Assembly: GCF_030811475.1 (NCBI RefSeq)
Contig: NZ_JAUSQV010000001.1
Span: forward strand, 3,359,001 to 3,423,000
Source of the DNA: Nakamurella flavida
Lineage (GTDB): Bacteria > Actinomycetota > Actinomycetes > Mycobacteriales > Nakamurellaceae
Reading direction: 5' to 3'
Length of the DNA: 64,000 bases
The notes below the pieces were generated by a model. That model made no database searches. It was not told the DNA's origin and saw only the letters and a list, made by a program, of their open reading frames with translations. This document shows positions 24,849-33,899 of the stretch, piece by piece (position 1 is the stretch's first letter; the number at the start of each line of letters is the position of its first letter). A program made the position numbers and the translations under genes.

Positions 24849-25704
24849 GGCGCGCACCCTCGCGCCCGCACCGGTCACCACCCCGCCGTCCGGACCGGCG
24901 CCCGCGCCGGGTCGGGGGTTCACCGTGCCCGCCTGGGCCGGTGGCCTCGTCGGCGTGGTCGTCATCGTCGGTGTCTGGTGGCTGGCCTCGGCCACCCTGT
25001 GGCAGGCCAGCGGCTCGGTGCCCAGCCCGACCTCGGTCCTCGCGCTGTTCCTGAACGGCGACGAGTGGCAGACCCTCTGGAACAACGCGAAGGGCACCAT
25101 CGGGGCCGCGCTCTGGGGCGCCCTGTGGGGCAACCTGGCCGCCGTCGTGCTGGCCACCGCGGTGCTGCTGATCCCGGTGCTGGAGGGCGTGGTCACCCAG
25201 ATCGCCATCACCACGTACTGCATCCCGCTGGTGGCGATCGGTCCCATCCTGGTCATCGTGGCCGGCCGGGACGCGCCGCAGGGCGCCTCCATCGTGCTGG
25301 CCGCGCTCAGTGTCTTCTTCACCACCGTGGTCGGCTGCCTGCTCGGGTTCCGGGCCGCTCCGCGCGCCAGCATGGATCTGGTCCGGGCCTACGGCGGCTC
25401 GCGATGGGCGCAGCTGCGCAAGGTGCAGATCGTCTCGGCCCTGCCGAACCTGTTCGCCGCGTTGAAGATCTCCGCCCCGGCCGCCTTCCTCGGCGCCGTG
25501 CTCGCCGAGTACCTCGGCAGCGGTGGGGACTCGAGCCTGGGCCGAGCGCTGATCGCGGCGCAGACCCAGTCCGACGCGCCCCGTCTGTGGTACCTGGCCA
25601 TCGCCAGCGGCCTGATCGCCGGAGCCGGCTACGCCGCCGTCGGCCTCGTCGGCCGCTTCGTCACGCCGTGGTCCGGCGGCTCGACCTCCCGGAGCGGCTC
25701 ATGA
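24841..25704 (+). CDS. ABC transporter permease 1 (NitT/TauT type)
   Basis: A 287-residue inner-membrane permease with about six transmembrane segments after a Pro-rich N-terminus. The EAA-type cytoplasmic loop that docks to the ATPase is seen at residues about 180-205 ([19 protein letters not shown]). It overlaps the ATPase gene by eight bases and the second permease by four, so the three are tightly coupled. Because a different second permease follows, the importer pore is probably a heterodimer. Confidence 0.93.
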   Translation: MSEARTLAPAPVTTPPSGPAPAPGRGFTVPAWAGGLVGVVVIVGVWWLASATLWQASGSVPSPTSVLALFLNGDEWQTLWNNAKGTIGAALWGALWGNLAAVVLATAVLLIPVLEGVVTQIAITTYCIPLVAIGPILVIVAGRDAPQGASIVLAALSVFFTTVVGCLLGFRAAPRASMDLVRAYGGSRWAQLRKVQIVSALPNLFAALKISAPAAFLGAVLAEYLGSGGDSSLGRALIAAQTQSDAPRLWYLAIASGLIAGAGYAAVGLVGRFVTPWSGGSTSRSGS

Positions 25705-26618
25705 CCACCACCGCGTCCCCCGTCACCACTGGCAGCGCCCCGACCCCGGCGTCGACCCCGGCGGCGGAGTCGACCCGGACGCCGTCGGTGGTCGGCGCCG
25801 CCGCCAAGCGCGCGGGCGTCGCCGTGGTCACCATCGTGGTGTCCCTCGGTGCCCTCTGCCTGCTGTGGATCGGCCTGCTCAAGCTGTTCGACGTCAGCAA
25901 GTTCGTTGGCAAGGGGCCCGGCGACGTGTGGGCGTACCTGTTCAGCGCCAAGCCCGCCGCGGGCATCCGCCCCGCCTCGATGACGGCCGAGATGGCGCGG
26001 TCCGGGGCCTTCGACGCCCTGGGCACCACGCTGCTCGACGCGGCGATCGGCTTCGTCACCGGACTGGTCATCGCCCTGGTCATCGCGGCCGGCTTCGTGC
26101 TGCTCAAGCCGTTCGAGGTCGCGTTCATGCCCATCGCGATGCTGCTGCGGTCCGTCCCGCTGGTGGCCATGGCGCCGGTGCTGCTGCTCATCTTCGGTCA
26201 GGGCAAGCTCGGCATCGCGGCCATCGCGGCCATCGTCGTGCTCTTCCCGGCGTTGGTGAACATCACCCTGGGGCTGCGGTCCGCCTCGCCCCAGTCGCTG
26301 GACGTCATCCGGGTCAACGGTGGATCGCCCCTCACCGCGCTGCTCAAGGTGCGGGTTCCCTCCGCGCTGCCGCAGTTCCTGGCCTCGGTGCGGATCTCGG
26401 TCCCCGGCGCCATCGTGGGCGCGATGCTCGCCGAGTGGCTGTCCGGGTTCGACGGGCTGGGCGGCGTGCTGTCCACGTACAAGGGCCAGGGCAACTACGG
26501 CGGGGTGTGGACGGTCGTCGTCCTCGCCGTCGTCTCGTCGATCGTGCTGTACGCGGTGGCCGCTGTCATCGAGACGGCCGTGCTCGCGGCCTGGGGACCG
26601 GACGCCGGCAAGCGCTGA
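25701..26618 (+). CDS. ABC transporter permease 2 (NitT/TauT type)
   Basis: A 305-residue permease, related to but clearly different from permease 1. It has about six membrane segments and a docking loop DVIRVNGGSPLTALLKVRV near residues 205-223. The N-terminal 35 residues are Thr/Pro/Ala-rich. Its ATG overlaps the previous stop (ATGA). Two non-identical permeases are less usual for this ABC class, which more often has one homodimeric permease. A perfect 14-base palindrome spans its stop codon. Confidence 0.93.
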   Translation: MTTTASPVTTGSAPTPASTPAAESTRTPSVVGAAAKRAGVAVVTIVVSLGALCLLWIGLLKLFDVSKFVGKGPGDVWAYLFSAKPAAGIRPASMTAEMARSGAFDALGTTLLDAAIGFVTGLVIALVIAAGFVLLKPFEVAFMPIAMLLRSVPLVAMAPVLLLIFGQGKLGIAAIAAIVVLFPALVNITLGLRSASPQSLDVIRVNGGSPLTALLKVRVPSALPQFLASVRISVPGAIVGAMLAEWLSGFDGLGGVLSTYKGQGNYGGVWTVVVLAVVSSIVLYAVAAVIETAVLAAWGPDAGKR

Positions 26619-26629
26619 CCCCGGGGTCA
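26616..26629. repeat. Perfect palindrome at the permease 2 stop
   Basis: TGACCCCGGGGTCA spans the stop codon. With no loop it is a poor terminator. It could be a dyad operator or chance in G/C-rich DNA. Confidence 0.3.
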
Positions 26630-26676
26630 GCGCGCGCGGTGGTGCCCCACGACCCGGACCTGGAGACCGCGACACC

Positions 26677-27798
26677 ATGAACGCCGCATCACCCGCCGCC
26701 GCGTCGGCGGAACCCGTGCTGCCCCCGGCGATCACCGGCGGGCGGGAGTGGCGGCGGCGCACCGCCGGGGCCCTCGCGATCGTCGCGGCCCTGCACGTGC
26801 TGGCCTTCGGCGTGCTGTTCGTGGCCGTCCTCCCCGGCGGGTTCACCGTCGGTGACTCGGTCTTCGGGATCGGCCTGGCGCTCACCGCCTACGTGCTCGG
26901 TGTCCGGCACGCCTTCGATGCCGACCACCTGGCCGCCATCGACAACACCACCCGCACCCTGGTCGCCCGGGGTCGGCCGTCGGTCAGCGTCGGGCTGTTC
27001 TTCTCCCTGGGTCACTCCAGCGTGGTCTTCGTGATGGCCGTGCTGGTGGCCGCCGGCGCCTCGGTGGTCAGCACCCTGGTCGACGAGGGGTCCACCGCCC
27101 ACGAGACCCTGGGCGTCATCGGGGTGTCGGTCTCCGGGCTGTTCCTCGTCCTCATCGGCCTGATCAACCTGGTCGCCTTCCTCGGCATCCTGCGGGTGTG
27201 GCGGAAGGCCCGCGGCGGGGAGCTCGACGAGGCCCGACTCGAGGAGGCGCTGGAGTCCCGGGGCCTGCTGACCCGGCTGCTGCGACCGGCGCTGCGGCGC
27301 ATCCGCCGACCGGGCCAGATGTACCCGCTGGGGTTCCTCTTCGGGCTCGGCTTCGACACCGCCACCGAGATCTCCCTGCTCGTGCTGGCCGGCACCGGCG
27401 CGGCGACCGGGCTGCCCTGGTACGCCGTGCTCGTCCTGCCGCTGCTCTTCGCCTCCGGGATGAGCCTGTTCGACACCCTGGACGGCGCCGTCATGCAGGC
27501 CGCCTACCGCTGGTCGGTCATCCGGCCCGTGCGGCGGATCTACGTCAACCTCACCACCACCGGGTTGTCGGTGGCCGTGGCCCTGATCATCGGCCTCATC
27601 GAACTCGTCTCGGTGGTCCACGACCGGGCCGGCCTGACCGACCCGCTCACCACCTGGATCGCCGGGCTCGGGCTGGATCTGGTGGGCTATCTCGTCGTCG
27701 CCGCGTTCCTCGTCGTGTGGGGCGCGTCGGCCGCCTACTGGCGGTTCGGCCGGGTCGAGGAGCGGTGGACGGGCGGGGGTGCCGGGGCGGCCGGCTGA
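26677..27798 (+). CDS. Nickel/cobalt permease, NiCoT (HoxN/NixA) family
   Basis: A 373-residue membrane protein with about eight transmembrane segments. The metal-selectivity motif RHAFDADHLAAIDNTTR (from Arg77) is exact for the NiCoT family, and FFSLGHSSVVF and LGFDTATEI are the other two family signatures. It should import Ni2+ (or Co2+) with high affinity. Its place at the end of the purine-urease block strongly suggests that it feeds urease. It begins 58 bases after permease 2 and may share that transcript. Confidence 0.95.
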   Translation: MNAASPAAASAEPVLPPAITGGREWRRRTAGALAIVAALHVLAFGVLFVAVLPGGFTVGDSVFGIGLALTAYVLGVRHAFDADHLAAIDNTTRTLVARGRPSVSVGLFFSLGHSSVVFVMAVLVAAGASVVSTLVDEGSTAHETLGVIGVSVSGLFLVLIGLINLVAFLGILRVWRKARGGELDEARLEEALESRGLLTRLLRPALRRIRRPGQMYPLGFLFGLGFDTATEISLLVLAGTGAATGLPWYAVLVLPLLFASGMSLFDTLDGAVMQAAYRWSVIRPVRRIYVNLTTTGLSVAVALIIGLIELVSVVHDRAGLTDPLTTWIAGLGLDLVGYLVVAAFLVVWGASAAYWRFGRVEERWTGGGAGAAG

Positions 27799-27853
27799 CC
27801 CGCGGAGGCACGGCCGGCACCGGCCGGTCGGACCCATGGCGGACAATGGGGCG

Positions 27854-28690
27854 GTGAGCACCGCCCCCGCACGTCCGACCCCGTCACCGGGCGGCCTGAC
27901 CGCCCCGCCCCGGATGATCGCCACCGATCTCGACGGCACCCTCCTGGACGCCGACGGCCGGGTGTCCCGCCGCAACGCCGACGCCCTGCGCCGGGCGGAG
28001 GAGGCCGGGGTGCGGGTCGTCGTCGCCACCGGCCGCCCGATCTGGTGGCTGCAGCCCGTGCTGGACACCGGCTTCACCGGCACCGCCGTCTGCCTGAACG
28101 GGGCCGTGGTCTTCGACGTCGGCCGCCGCGACATCGTCGGCACCTCCCCGTTGACCACCACGGTGATGACCGACTTCGTCCGCGCCCTGGACGCGCGAAC
28201 GGGCCGCACCGCGCTGGCCGTCGAGCGCCTCGGGGTGGATGCAGGATCGTGCTGGGCCGAGCGCAGCTACGACCACCCGTGGGGTGATGCGGAGTTCCAG
28301 CTCACCGACCGCGACGACCTGCTCTCCGAACCGGCGGCCAAGCTGCTGATCCGGTTGGGGCACGACTCCCGGGCCCTCGCCGTCGCCGCCCGCGAGGTTG
28401 CCGGGGACGACGTGCACGTCACCTACTCCTCCGACGACGGACTGATCGAGGTGGCCGCGGCCGGTGTCAACAAGGGCGCCACCCTGTCCCGGCTGGCCGG
28501 GCAGTGGGGGATCAGCGCGGCCGAGACGATCGTGTTCGGGGACATGCCCAACGACCTGGAGATGCTGGCCTGGGCCGCCCACGGGGTGGCCATGGGCAAC
28601 GCGCATCCGGACGTGCACGCCGTGGCCGACGAGGTCGCGCCGGAGCACCACGAGGACGGCGTCGCGCAGGTGCTCGAACGCTGGTTCTGA
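27854..28690 (+). CDS. HAD family hydrolase (Cof type)
   Basis: A 278-residue haloacid-dehalogenase superfamily phosphatase of the Cof/IIB cap class. Motif I DLDGTLL has Asp25 and Asp27, motif II is the Thr in VVATGRP, the motif III lysine is in VNKGATL, and motif IV is GDMPNDLEML near residue 229. These give a complete phosphatase site for small phosphorylated metabolites. The GTG at 27854 has GACAAT six bases upstream. An ATG at 27836 is an alternative start. Confidence 0.9.
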   Translation: MSTAPARPTPSPGGLTAPPRMIATDLDGTLLDADGRVSRRNADALRRAEEAGVRVVVATGRPIWWLQPVLDTGFTGTAVCLNGAVVFDVGRRDIVGTSPLTTTVMTDFVRALDARTGRTALAVERLGVDAGSCWAERSYDHPWGDAEFQLTDRDDLLSEPAAKLLIRLGHDSRALAVAAREVAGDDVHVTYSSDDGLIEVAAAGVNKGATLSRLAGQWGISAAETIVFGDMPNDLEMLAWAAHGVAMGNAHPDVHAVADEVAPEHHEDGVAQVLERWF

Positions 28691-28739
28691 GCGCGGCGCA
28701 GCCGGGCGCGGCCGGCGACGGCGGGGCACACTGGCCGAC

Positions 28740-28988
28740 ATGACGATCCCGCAGAGTCCGAATCCGGACGTCCCCGGCCCGCTGCCCACCCCCGGCCTGC
28801 CGACGCCGGGCACCGATCCGGTGACGCCGGGTCCGGCCCAGCCCGGTCCGGCTCCGGACCCGGTCGGGCCGCCCGTGCCGCTGCCGCCCGCCGAGCCGCA
28901 CCCGCTGGAGCCGGCCCCGGGCACCTTCCCGGACCCGACCGGGCCCGAGCCCGACCCGACGGCTCCGGGTCCGCTGACCGCGCTCTGA
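28740..28988 (+). CDS. Short proline-rich protein
   Basis: An 82-residue reading frame in which about 40% of residues are proline, with Gly, Pro and Thr making short runs such as PDPTGPEPDPTAPGP. It has no cysteine, no signal peptide and no recognised domain. It looks intrinsically disordered. Support for it as a gene is the CACACT hexamer seven bases before the ATG and its position filling the gap between the HAD gene and a hairpin. I cannot assign a function, and it may not be translated. Confidence 0.45.
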   Translation: MTIPQSPNPDVPGPLPTPGLPTPGTDPVTPGPAQPGPAPDPVGPPVPLPPAEPHPLEPAPGTFPDPTGPEPDPTAPGPLTAL

Positions 28989-28998
28989 CCGTCGCCGC

Positions 28999-29034
28999 CG
29001 TCCGCGCTCCGAGCCGTCGGCCGGGGCGCGGACG
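28999..29034. terminator. Hairpin between convergent genes
   Basis: A 9-bp perfect stem (28999-29007 with 29026-29034) and an 18-base loop lie between the proline-rich gene and the convergent aminotransferase. The long loop makes it weak. Confidence 0.35.
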
Positions 29035-29056
29035 CTCGGGTGGGGTCAGACGGACG

Positions 29057-30478
29057 TCACAGCCGGTTCCACGCGTCGGTGAGCACGGTCCGCAGGATGC
29101 CGGCCATCTCGTCGAACTCGGCCGGACCGCAGATGAGCGGCGGGGCGAACTGCACCACCGGGTCGCCGCGGTCGTCGGCGCGGCAGTAGAGCCCGTGCTC
29201 GTAGAGGCCCTTGGCGACCATGCCCTTGAGCACCCGCTCGTTCTCGGCCTTGCTGAACGATTCCCGGGTGCCCTGGTCCTTGACCAGTTCGATCGAGAAG
29301 AAGTAGCCGTCCCCGCGCACGTCGCCGACGATGGGGATGTCCCGCAGCCCGTCCAGGGTGGCGCGCAGCACGTTCTCGTTGCGGGACACGTTGCCCAGCA
29401 GGTCGTCCCGCTCGAAGAGGTCCAGGTTGGCCAGACCGACCGCGCAGGACACCGGGTGCCCGCCGAAGGTGTAACCGTGCGGGAAGACCGTGGTGCCGGT
29501 GCGGAACGGCTCGAAGATGCGGTCGGAGACGATGGCCGCGCCCAGCGGCGAGTAGCCGGAGGTCAGACCCTTCGCGCTGGTGATGATGTCGGGGAGGTAG
29601 CCGTACTTGTCCGCCCCGAACAGCGTGCCCAGCCGGCCGTAGGCGCAGATCACCTCGTCGGACACGAGCAGCACGTCGTGCCGGTCGCAGATCTCGCGCA
29701 GCGTCTCGAAGTACCCGGGCGGCGGCGGGATGCTGCCGCCCGCGTTCTGCACGGGTTCGACGAACACCGCGGCCACCGAATCCGGGCCCTCCATGAGGAT
29801 CGCCTCCTCGATCCGGCCGGCGGCCCACCGGCCGAACGCCTTCTCGTCGTCGGCGAGATGCTCGGGGGCTCGGTAGAAGTTCGTGTTCGGCACGTGCACG
29901 GCCCCGGGCACGAGGGGCTCGAACGCCTGCTTGAAGCCGGGGACGGCGGTGAGGGCCAGCGCTCCCTGGGTGGTGCCGTGGTAGGCGACCGTGCGGGTGA
30001 TGACCTTGTACTTGCCGGGCTTCCCGGTCAGCCGGAAGTACTGCTTGGCCAACTTCCAGGCCGTCTCCACCGCCTCGGCGCCGCCCGAGGTGAAGAACAC
30101 CCTGTTCAGGTCGCCGGGAGCGGCGGCCGCGAGCCGTTCGGCCAGCTCGACGGCGGGCGGGGTGGCGTAGGACCAGATGGGGAAGAACGGCAGCTTCCGC
30201 ATCTGCGTGGTCGCCGCCTGCACGAGCTCCTCGCGGCCGTAACCGGCCTGCACGACGAAGAGTCCGGAGAGCGCGTCGAGGTACCGCTTGCCGTTCGAGT
30301 CCCAGATGTACGCGCCGTCGCCCCGCTCGATGGTGGGGACCGGAGCGTGCTCGTAGGTGCCCATCCGGGTGAAATGCATCCACAGGTGCTCGGCGGCCCG
30401 GCTGCCGATCTCGGCGGCCCCGGCCGGCTCCCCGACCAGGCTGGACAGGTCGTGCAGATCGGTCGTCGGCGTGCTCAT
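29057..30478 (-). CDS. Class III (omega) aminotransferase, PLP-dependent
   Basis: A 473-residue class III aminotransferase. The PLP-lysine lies in TSAKGLTSGYSPLGA near residue 303, preceded by VSDEVICAYGRLG, which carries the cofactor-binding aspartate. The phosphate-cup segment FFTSGGAEAVETAWKLA is near 127. The pattern (AYHGTTQGALALT and a long C-terminal FAPPLI) resembles putrescine/polyamine or β-alanine-pyruvate transaminases. A nearby amine-oxidase-like FAD enzyme and an agmatinase suggest polyamine or guanidino-amine catabolism. The amino donor is inferred. Confidence 0.92.
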   Translation of the reverse strand: MSTPTTDLHDLSSLVGEPAGAAEIGSRAAEHLWMHFTRMGTYEHAPVPTIERGDGAYIWDSNGKRYLDALSGLFVVQAGYGREELVQAATTQMRKLPFFPIWSYATPPAVELAERLAAAAPGDLNRVFFTSGGAEAVETAWKLAKQYFRLTGKPGKYKVITRTVAYHGTTQGALALTAVPGFKQAFEPLVPGAVHVPNTNFYRAPEHLADDEKAFGRWAAGRIEEAILMEGPDSVAAVFVEPVQNAGGSIPPPPGYFETLREICDRHDVLLVSDEVICAYGRLGTLFGADKYGYLPDIITSAKGLTSGYSPLGAAIVSDRIFEPFRTGTTVFPHGYTFGGHPVSCAVGLANLDLFERDDLLGNVSRNENVLRATLDGLRDIPIVGDVRGDGYFFSIELVKDQGTRESFSKAENERVLKGMVAKGLYEHGLYCRADDRGDPVVQFAPPLICGPAEFDEMAGILRTVLTDAWNRL

Positions 30479-30552
30479 CGCGGCCCCCTGGAGTGCGCTG
30501 GATCAGGATGCGGCCAGCATGGCACGCCCCCGGGTCGGTGGGCCGGGGGCGG

Positions 30553-31188
30553 TCAGGACCGCCGCGACCGGGCCCGGGAGATCAGGGCGGCCGGGACCTC
30601 CTGGAAGAACATCAGGGCGAACAACCACTCCGCGGTGGACGCGTCGAACCAGGACACCGCGATCACCAGCAGGGGGACGGCGAGGATGGTCAGGGCCCGG
30701 ACGCGGTTGCGGGCCCAGGACTCGTCGTCGAACCCGGTGAGCACCCCGGCCCGGCGGGCCGCCACCGACATCATCTGCAGGCCGAGCGAGGACAGCACCA
30801 GGTTCGCCGCGAAGAGCGTGACGGCCACCGGGTTGTCGCTGTTGTCGGTCAGCAGGTTGGCCGTGGACGGCAGCACCACGATGGCGCCCAGGTAGAGGAA
30901 GTTCCACCAGGCCACCGCGGCGGGGATGGCGGAGAAGTGCGGCAGCACCCGACGGTGCACCATCCACAGCTGCGCGATGAGCCAGAACGAGAACAGGAAC
31001 GTGACGTACTCCCGACCGTTCAGCACCAGTGCGGCCCACAACTGCTGGGGTGAGCCGCCCACCGTGGGCACGGTGAGGGTCAGCGCGAGCACCGTGAGGG
31101 CGATGGCCACCACGCCGTCGGACAGGGCACCGATCCGGTCGGTGTCGCCGCCCTCGTCGTTCTCGCGCAGGACCGGTCGAAGTCGCAT
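30553..31188 (-). CDS. TMEM175 family potassium channel-like protein (DUF1211)
   Basis: A 211-residue membrane protein of about six segments. The DUF1211/TMEM175 mark is the first-helix SDGVVAIALTVLAL (residues 23-36). The equivalent FSD motif lines the ion pore of bacterial TMEM175 K+ channels. Here the residue before Ser-Asp is Leu rather than the usual Phe (ALSDG). As in other bacterial members, one domain is present and the channel should be a tetramer. On the minus strand GACACT lies seven bases before the ATG. Confidence 0.85.
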   Translation of the reverse strand: MRLRPVLRENDEGGDTDRIGALSDGVVAIALTVLALTLTVPTVGGSPQQLWAALVLNGREYVTFLFSFWLIAQLWMVHRRVLPHFSAIPAAVAWWNFLYLGAIVVLPSTANLLTDNSDNPVAVTLFAANLVLSSLGLQMMSVAARRAGVLTGFDDESWARNRVRALTILAVPLLVIAVSWFDASTAEWLFALMFFQEVPAALISRARSRRS

Positions 31189-31303
31189 GCCCGGCAGTGT
31201 CGGGGAGCGTCGGGGGTGCCGGCGCCCCGACACGCCCGGGTGACCCACGACGCCCCCCGGCCGGGACCTTGCCGTCCCACCCGGCCAGCGGTCACCATGG
31301 GTC

Positions 31304-32761
31304 ATGACTCCCCGGCCCTTTCCCGCCGGCGCGTCGGTCTCCGCCCCACCGGGTCGAAGACCGAGTGCCCCGGCCGCCGCCTCGCTCCGTGACGCCCAAC
31401 CGCTCTGCTGGTGGCTCGACGACGTCGACGCCCCCGATCCCCGCCCCCCGCTCGCCGGGACGGCCCGGGCCGATCTGGTCGTCGTCGGGGGTGGGTACTC
31501 GGGCCTGTGGACGGCGCTGCTCGCCAAGCAGGCCGACCCGTCGCGCGACGTGGTGGTGCTCGAGGGGGAACGGCTGGGTTGGGCGGCGTCCGGCCGCAAC
31601 GGGGGTTTCTGCACCGCCTCGCTCACCCACGGCCAGGCCAACGGGATGGAGTGGTACCCGGCCGACATGCCCCGGCTGGAGCGGTTGGGCCGGGACAACC
31701 TGGCCGGGATCGTCCGGACCATCGAGGACTTCGCGATCGACTGCAAGCTCGAGCGCAACGGCGAGATGAAGATCGCCACCGAGCCCTACCAGGTCGAGGA
31801 CCTCCGCGTCGACTACGAGCGGATGCTCGATTTCGGCGACGACGCCGTCCTGCTGGACCGGGACGCCACCCGCGCCCAGGTGTCCTCCCCGACGTACCGG
31901 GCCGGACTGTGGAGCAAGGACAACACCGTGCTGGTCGACCCGGCCCGGCTGGTCTGGGGGCTGGCCGACGCGTGCGCGTCGCTCGGGGTGCGGATCTTCG
32001 AGGACAGTCACGTCGACACGTTGACCCCGCAGGGTCCGGGCATGCTGTTGACGACCGCCCACGGCAGCATCCTGGCCGACCGGGTCGCGTTGGCCACCAA
32101 TGCCTTTCCGCCGTTGCTCAAGCGCATCCGGCCCTACGTCGTCCCGGTCTACGACTACGCGATGGTCACCGAGCCGCTCACCGCGGCCCAGCTGGAGTCC
32201 ATCGGCTGGAAGGACCGGCAGGGGCTGTCCGACGCCGGCAACCAGTTCCACTACTACCGGCTCACCGAGGAGAACACGATCCTGTGGGGCGGCTACGACG
32301 TCGTCTACCACTACGGCAGCCGCATCGACCCGTCCCTGGACCAGCGCCCGGCCACCTTCCAGACCCTGGCCGAGCACTTCTTCCAGACCTTCCCGCAGCT
32401 CGAGGGGTTGCGATTCAGCCACACCTGGGGCGGGGTCATCGACACCTGCTCCCGCTTCTTCCCGTTCTTCGGCTCGGCCTTCGGCGGCCGGGTCGCCTAC
32501 GCGGTCGGCTACACCGGACTGGGGGTGGGCTCGTCGCGGTTCGGGGCGCAGGTGATGCTCGACCTGCTGTCGGGTGCGCGCACCGAGCTGACGAGCATGC
32601 GAACCATCCGGGAGAAGCCGGTGCCCTTCCCGCCCGAGCCGCTGCGGTCCGGGGTGATCAACCTGACCAAGTGGTCGGTGGCCCGGGCGGACGCGAACGA
32701 GGGTCAGCGCAATCTGTGGCTGCGCACGCTGGACCGGTTCGGGCTCGGCTTCGATTCCTGA
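31304..32761 (+). CDS. FAD-dependent amine oxidoreductase (DAO family)
   Basis: A 485-residue flavoprotein of the D-amino-acid oxidase superfamily. After a 45-residue Pro-rich N-terminus comes the dinucleotide-binding VVVGGGYSGLWTA (59-71), then EGERLGWAASGRNGGF, and the C-terminal FAD contact YTGLGVGSSRFGA. The second motif is characteristic of γ-glutamylputrescine oxidase and related amine oxidases. The enzyme probably deaminates an amine and makes H2O2. With the divergent aminotransferase region and the downstream ureohydrolase it fits polyamine breakdown. I see no glutamylputrescine synthetase in this window. Confidence 0.9.
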   Translation: MTPRPFPAGASVSAPPGRRPSAPAAASLRDAQPLCWWLDDVDAPDPRPPLAGTARADLVVVGGGYSGLWTALLAKQADPSRDVVVLEGERLGWAASGRNGGFCTASLTHGQANGMEWYPADMPRLERLGRDNLAGIVRTIEDFAIDCKLERNGEMKIATEPYQVEDLRVDYERMLDFGDDAVLLDRDATRAQVSSPTYRAGLWSKDNTVLVDPARLVWGLADACASLGVRIFEDSHVDTLTPQGPGMLLTTAHGSILADRVALATNAFPPLLKRIRPYVVPVYDYAMVTEPLTAAQLESIGWKDRQGLSDAGNQFHYYRLTEENTILWGGYDVVYHYGSRIDPSLDQRPATFQTLAEHFFQTFPQLEGLRFSHTWGGVIDTCSRFFPFFGSAFGGRVAYAVGYTGLGVGSSRFGAQVMLDLLSGARTELTSMRTIREKPVPFPPEPLRSGVINLTKWSVARADANEGQRNLWLRTLDRFGLGFDS

Positions 32762-32774
32762 GCCACCGGACCGG

Positions 32775-33419
32775 TCACGCGGCGGCCAGGTGGAAGGTGC
32801 TCGCGAACCGGTCGAGCAGTTCCCCCCGTCCGTGCAGCACCTCGACCACCCCGGTGGCGATCGCGCGGTCCGGGGCGAGCTCGCCGGAGATCAGTCGGCG
32901 GATGCCCGGACCTGCGGCGAACGTCAGATCGGCCGGTCCGTCCCCGCGGGTCACCGCCAGAGCGGCCCCGTCCACCCGGACGAGCAGCTCGGCGGGGCCG
33001 AGCCGGGTCGCGTAGACGGTGGCCGGCAGGTCCGCCGCCACCAGGGGGCGGAATGCCGTCCGCAGGGCCATCGTCATCGAGTCGGGCGTGATGATCTGCT
33101 CGTCCCGCGGGTCGCCCATCGCCTTGAACCCCCACGCGCCCAGCGCCAGCACCACGGGCTCGAGCTCGCGGCCGTAGGGGGTCAGCTCGTAGACGATGAC
33201 GCGGGAACGCGGTGCGCGACGCAGGATGCCGGCGTCCTGCAACTCCTTGAGCCGCGCGGCCAGGATGTTGGTCGGGATGCGGGGGAGCCCTGCGGCGAGC
33301 TCGGAATACCGGCGTGGGCCGACGAGCAGGTCACGGACGAGCAGCAGGGCCCAGCGCTCGCCGATCAGCTCCAGGGCCCGGGTGATCCCGCAGTACTGCC
33401 CGTACTCGCGAGCGGCCAC
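32775..33419 (-). CDS. HxlR family regulator with C-terminal SCP2-like domain
   Basis: A 214-residue regulator. Residues 1-110 are a MarR/HxlR-type winged helix (GITRALELIGERWALLLVRDL, then GLPRIPTNILAARLKELQDAGIL). Most HxlR proteins stop near 110-150. This one adds a domain (about 115-214) resembling the sterol-carrier SCP2 fold, seen in some actinobacterial HxlR proteins, which may bind a hydrophobic ligand. A cysteine in QYCGITR near the start matches the redox-sensing Cys of HxlR regulators. The GTG lies five bases after the VOC stop, so VOC and regulator form one operon. Confidence 0.87.
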   Translation of the reverse strand: MAAREYGQYCGITRALELIGERWALLLVRDLLVGPRRYSELAAGLPRIPTNILAARLKELQDAGILRRAPRSRVIVYELTPYGRELEPVVLALGAWGFKAMGDPRDEQIITPDSMTMALRTAFRPLVAADLPATVYATRLGPAELLVRVDGAALAVTRGDGPADLTFAAGPGIRRLISGELAPDRAIATGVVEVLHGRGELLDRFASTFHLAAA

Positions 33420-33423
33420 GCAG

Positions 33424-33858
33424 TCAGGCCTGCTGCTCGGCGAAGGCCGCCGGCCCCTGGTCGGCGGCGACCGGGTCCATCCACCCGAAGTCGACGACGT
33501 TGCCGTCGGGGTCGGTGAGCCCCCGCTGGTACATGAAGCCGAAGTCCTGGGCCGGGGCCGGCTCCGCACCGCCCGCGGCGAGCCCGGCCGACACCGCCTC
33601 GTCGACCGCTTCCCGGCTGTCCAGGAAGATCGCCGTGGAGGACGAGGGACTCACCGCGGGGTCGCCGATGGGCAGCACCGACATGGACTGGAAGAACTCC
33701 CGCACCGAGATCATGAAGTAGCTGTGGTCCTTCTCCACGACGACACAGGCCGAGTTGTGGTCGGTGAACAGCGGATTGATGCTGAACCCGAGCGCCGTGT
33801 AGAACGCCTTCGCGCGCTCCAGATCGGTCACCGGCAGGTTGACGAACATCGAGATCAT
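33424..33858 (-). CDS. VOC family protein
   Basis: A 144-residue glyoxalase/dioxygenase-fold protein. MFVNLPVTDLERAKAFYTALGF and FMYQRGLTDPDGNVVDFGWMDP are typical of the two halves, with one metal-binding pair in the second (Asp-Pro-Asp-Gly-Asn). This short PhnB/extradiol-like form is often found with HxlR or MarR regulators that sense electrophiles or quinones. It is transcribed upstream of the HxlR gene and is probably controlled by it through the palindrome at 33900. The substrate is unknown. Confidence 0.9.
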   Translation of the reverse strand: MISMFVNLPVTDLERAKAFYTALGFSINPLFTDHNSACVVVEKDHSYFMISVREFFQSMSVLPIGDPAVSPSSSTAIFLDSREAVDEAVSAGLAAGGAEPAPAQDFGFMYQRGLTDPDGNVVDFGWMDPVAADQGPAAFAEQQA

Positions 33859-33899
33859 CGCGGTCTCCTTCTAGGTCGGCCCGGAGTGGGATGCGCTGA

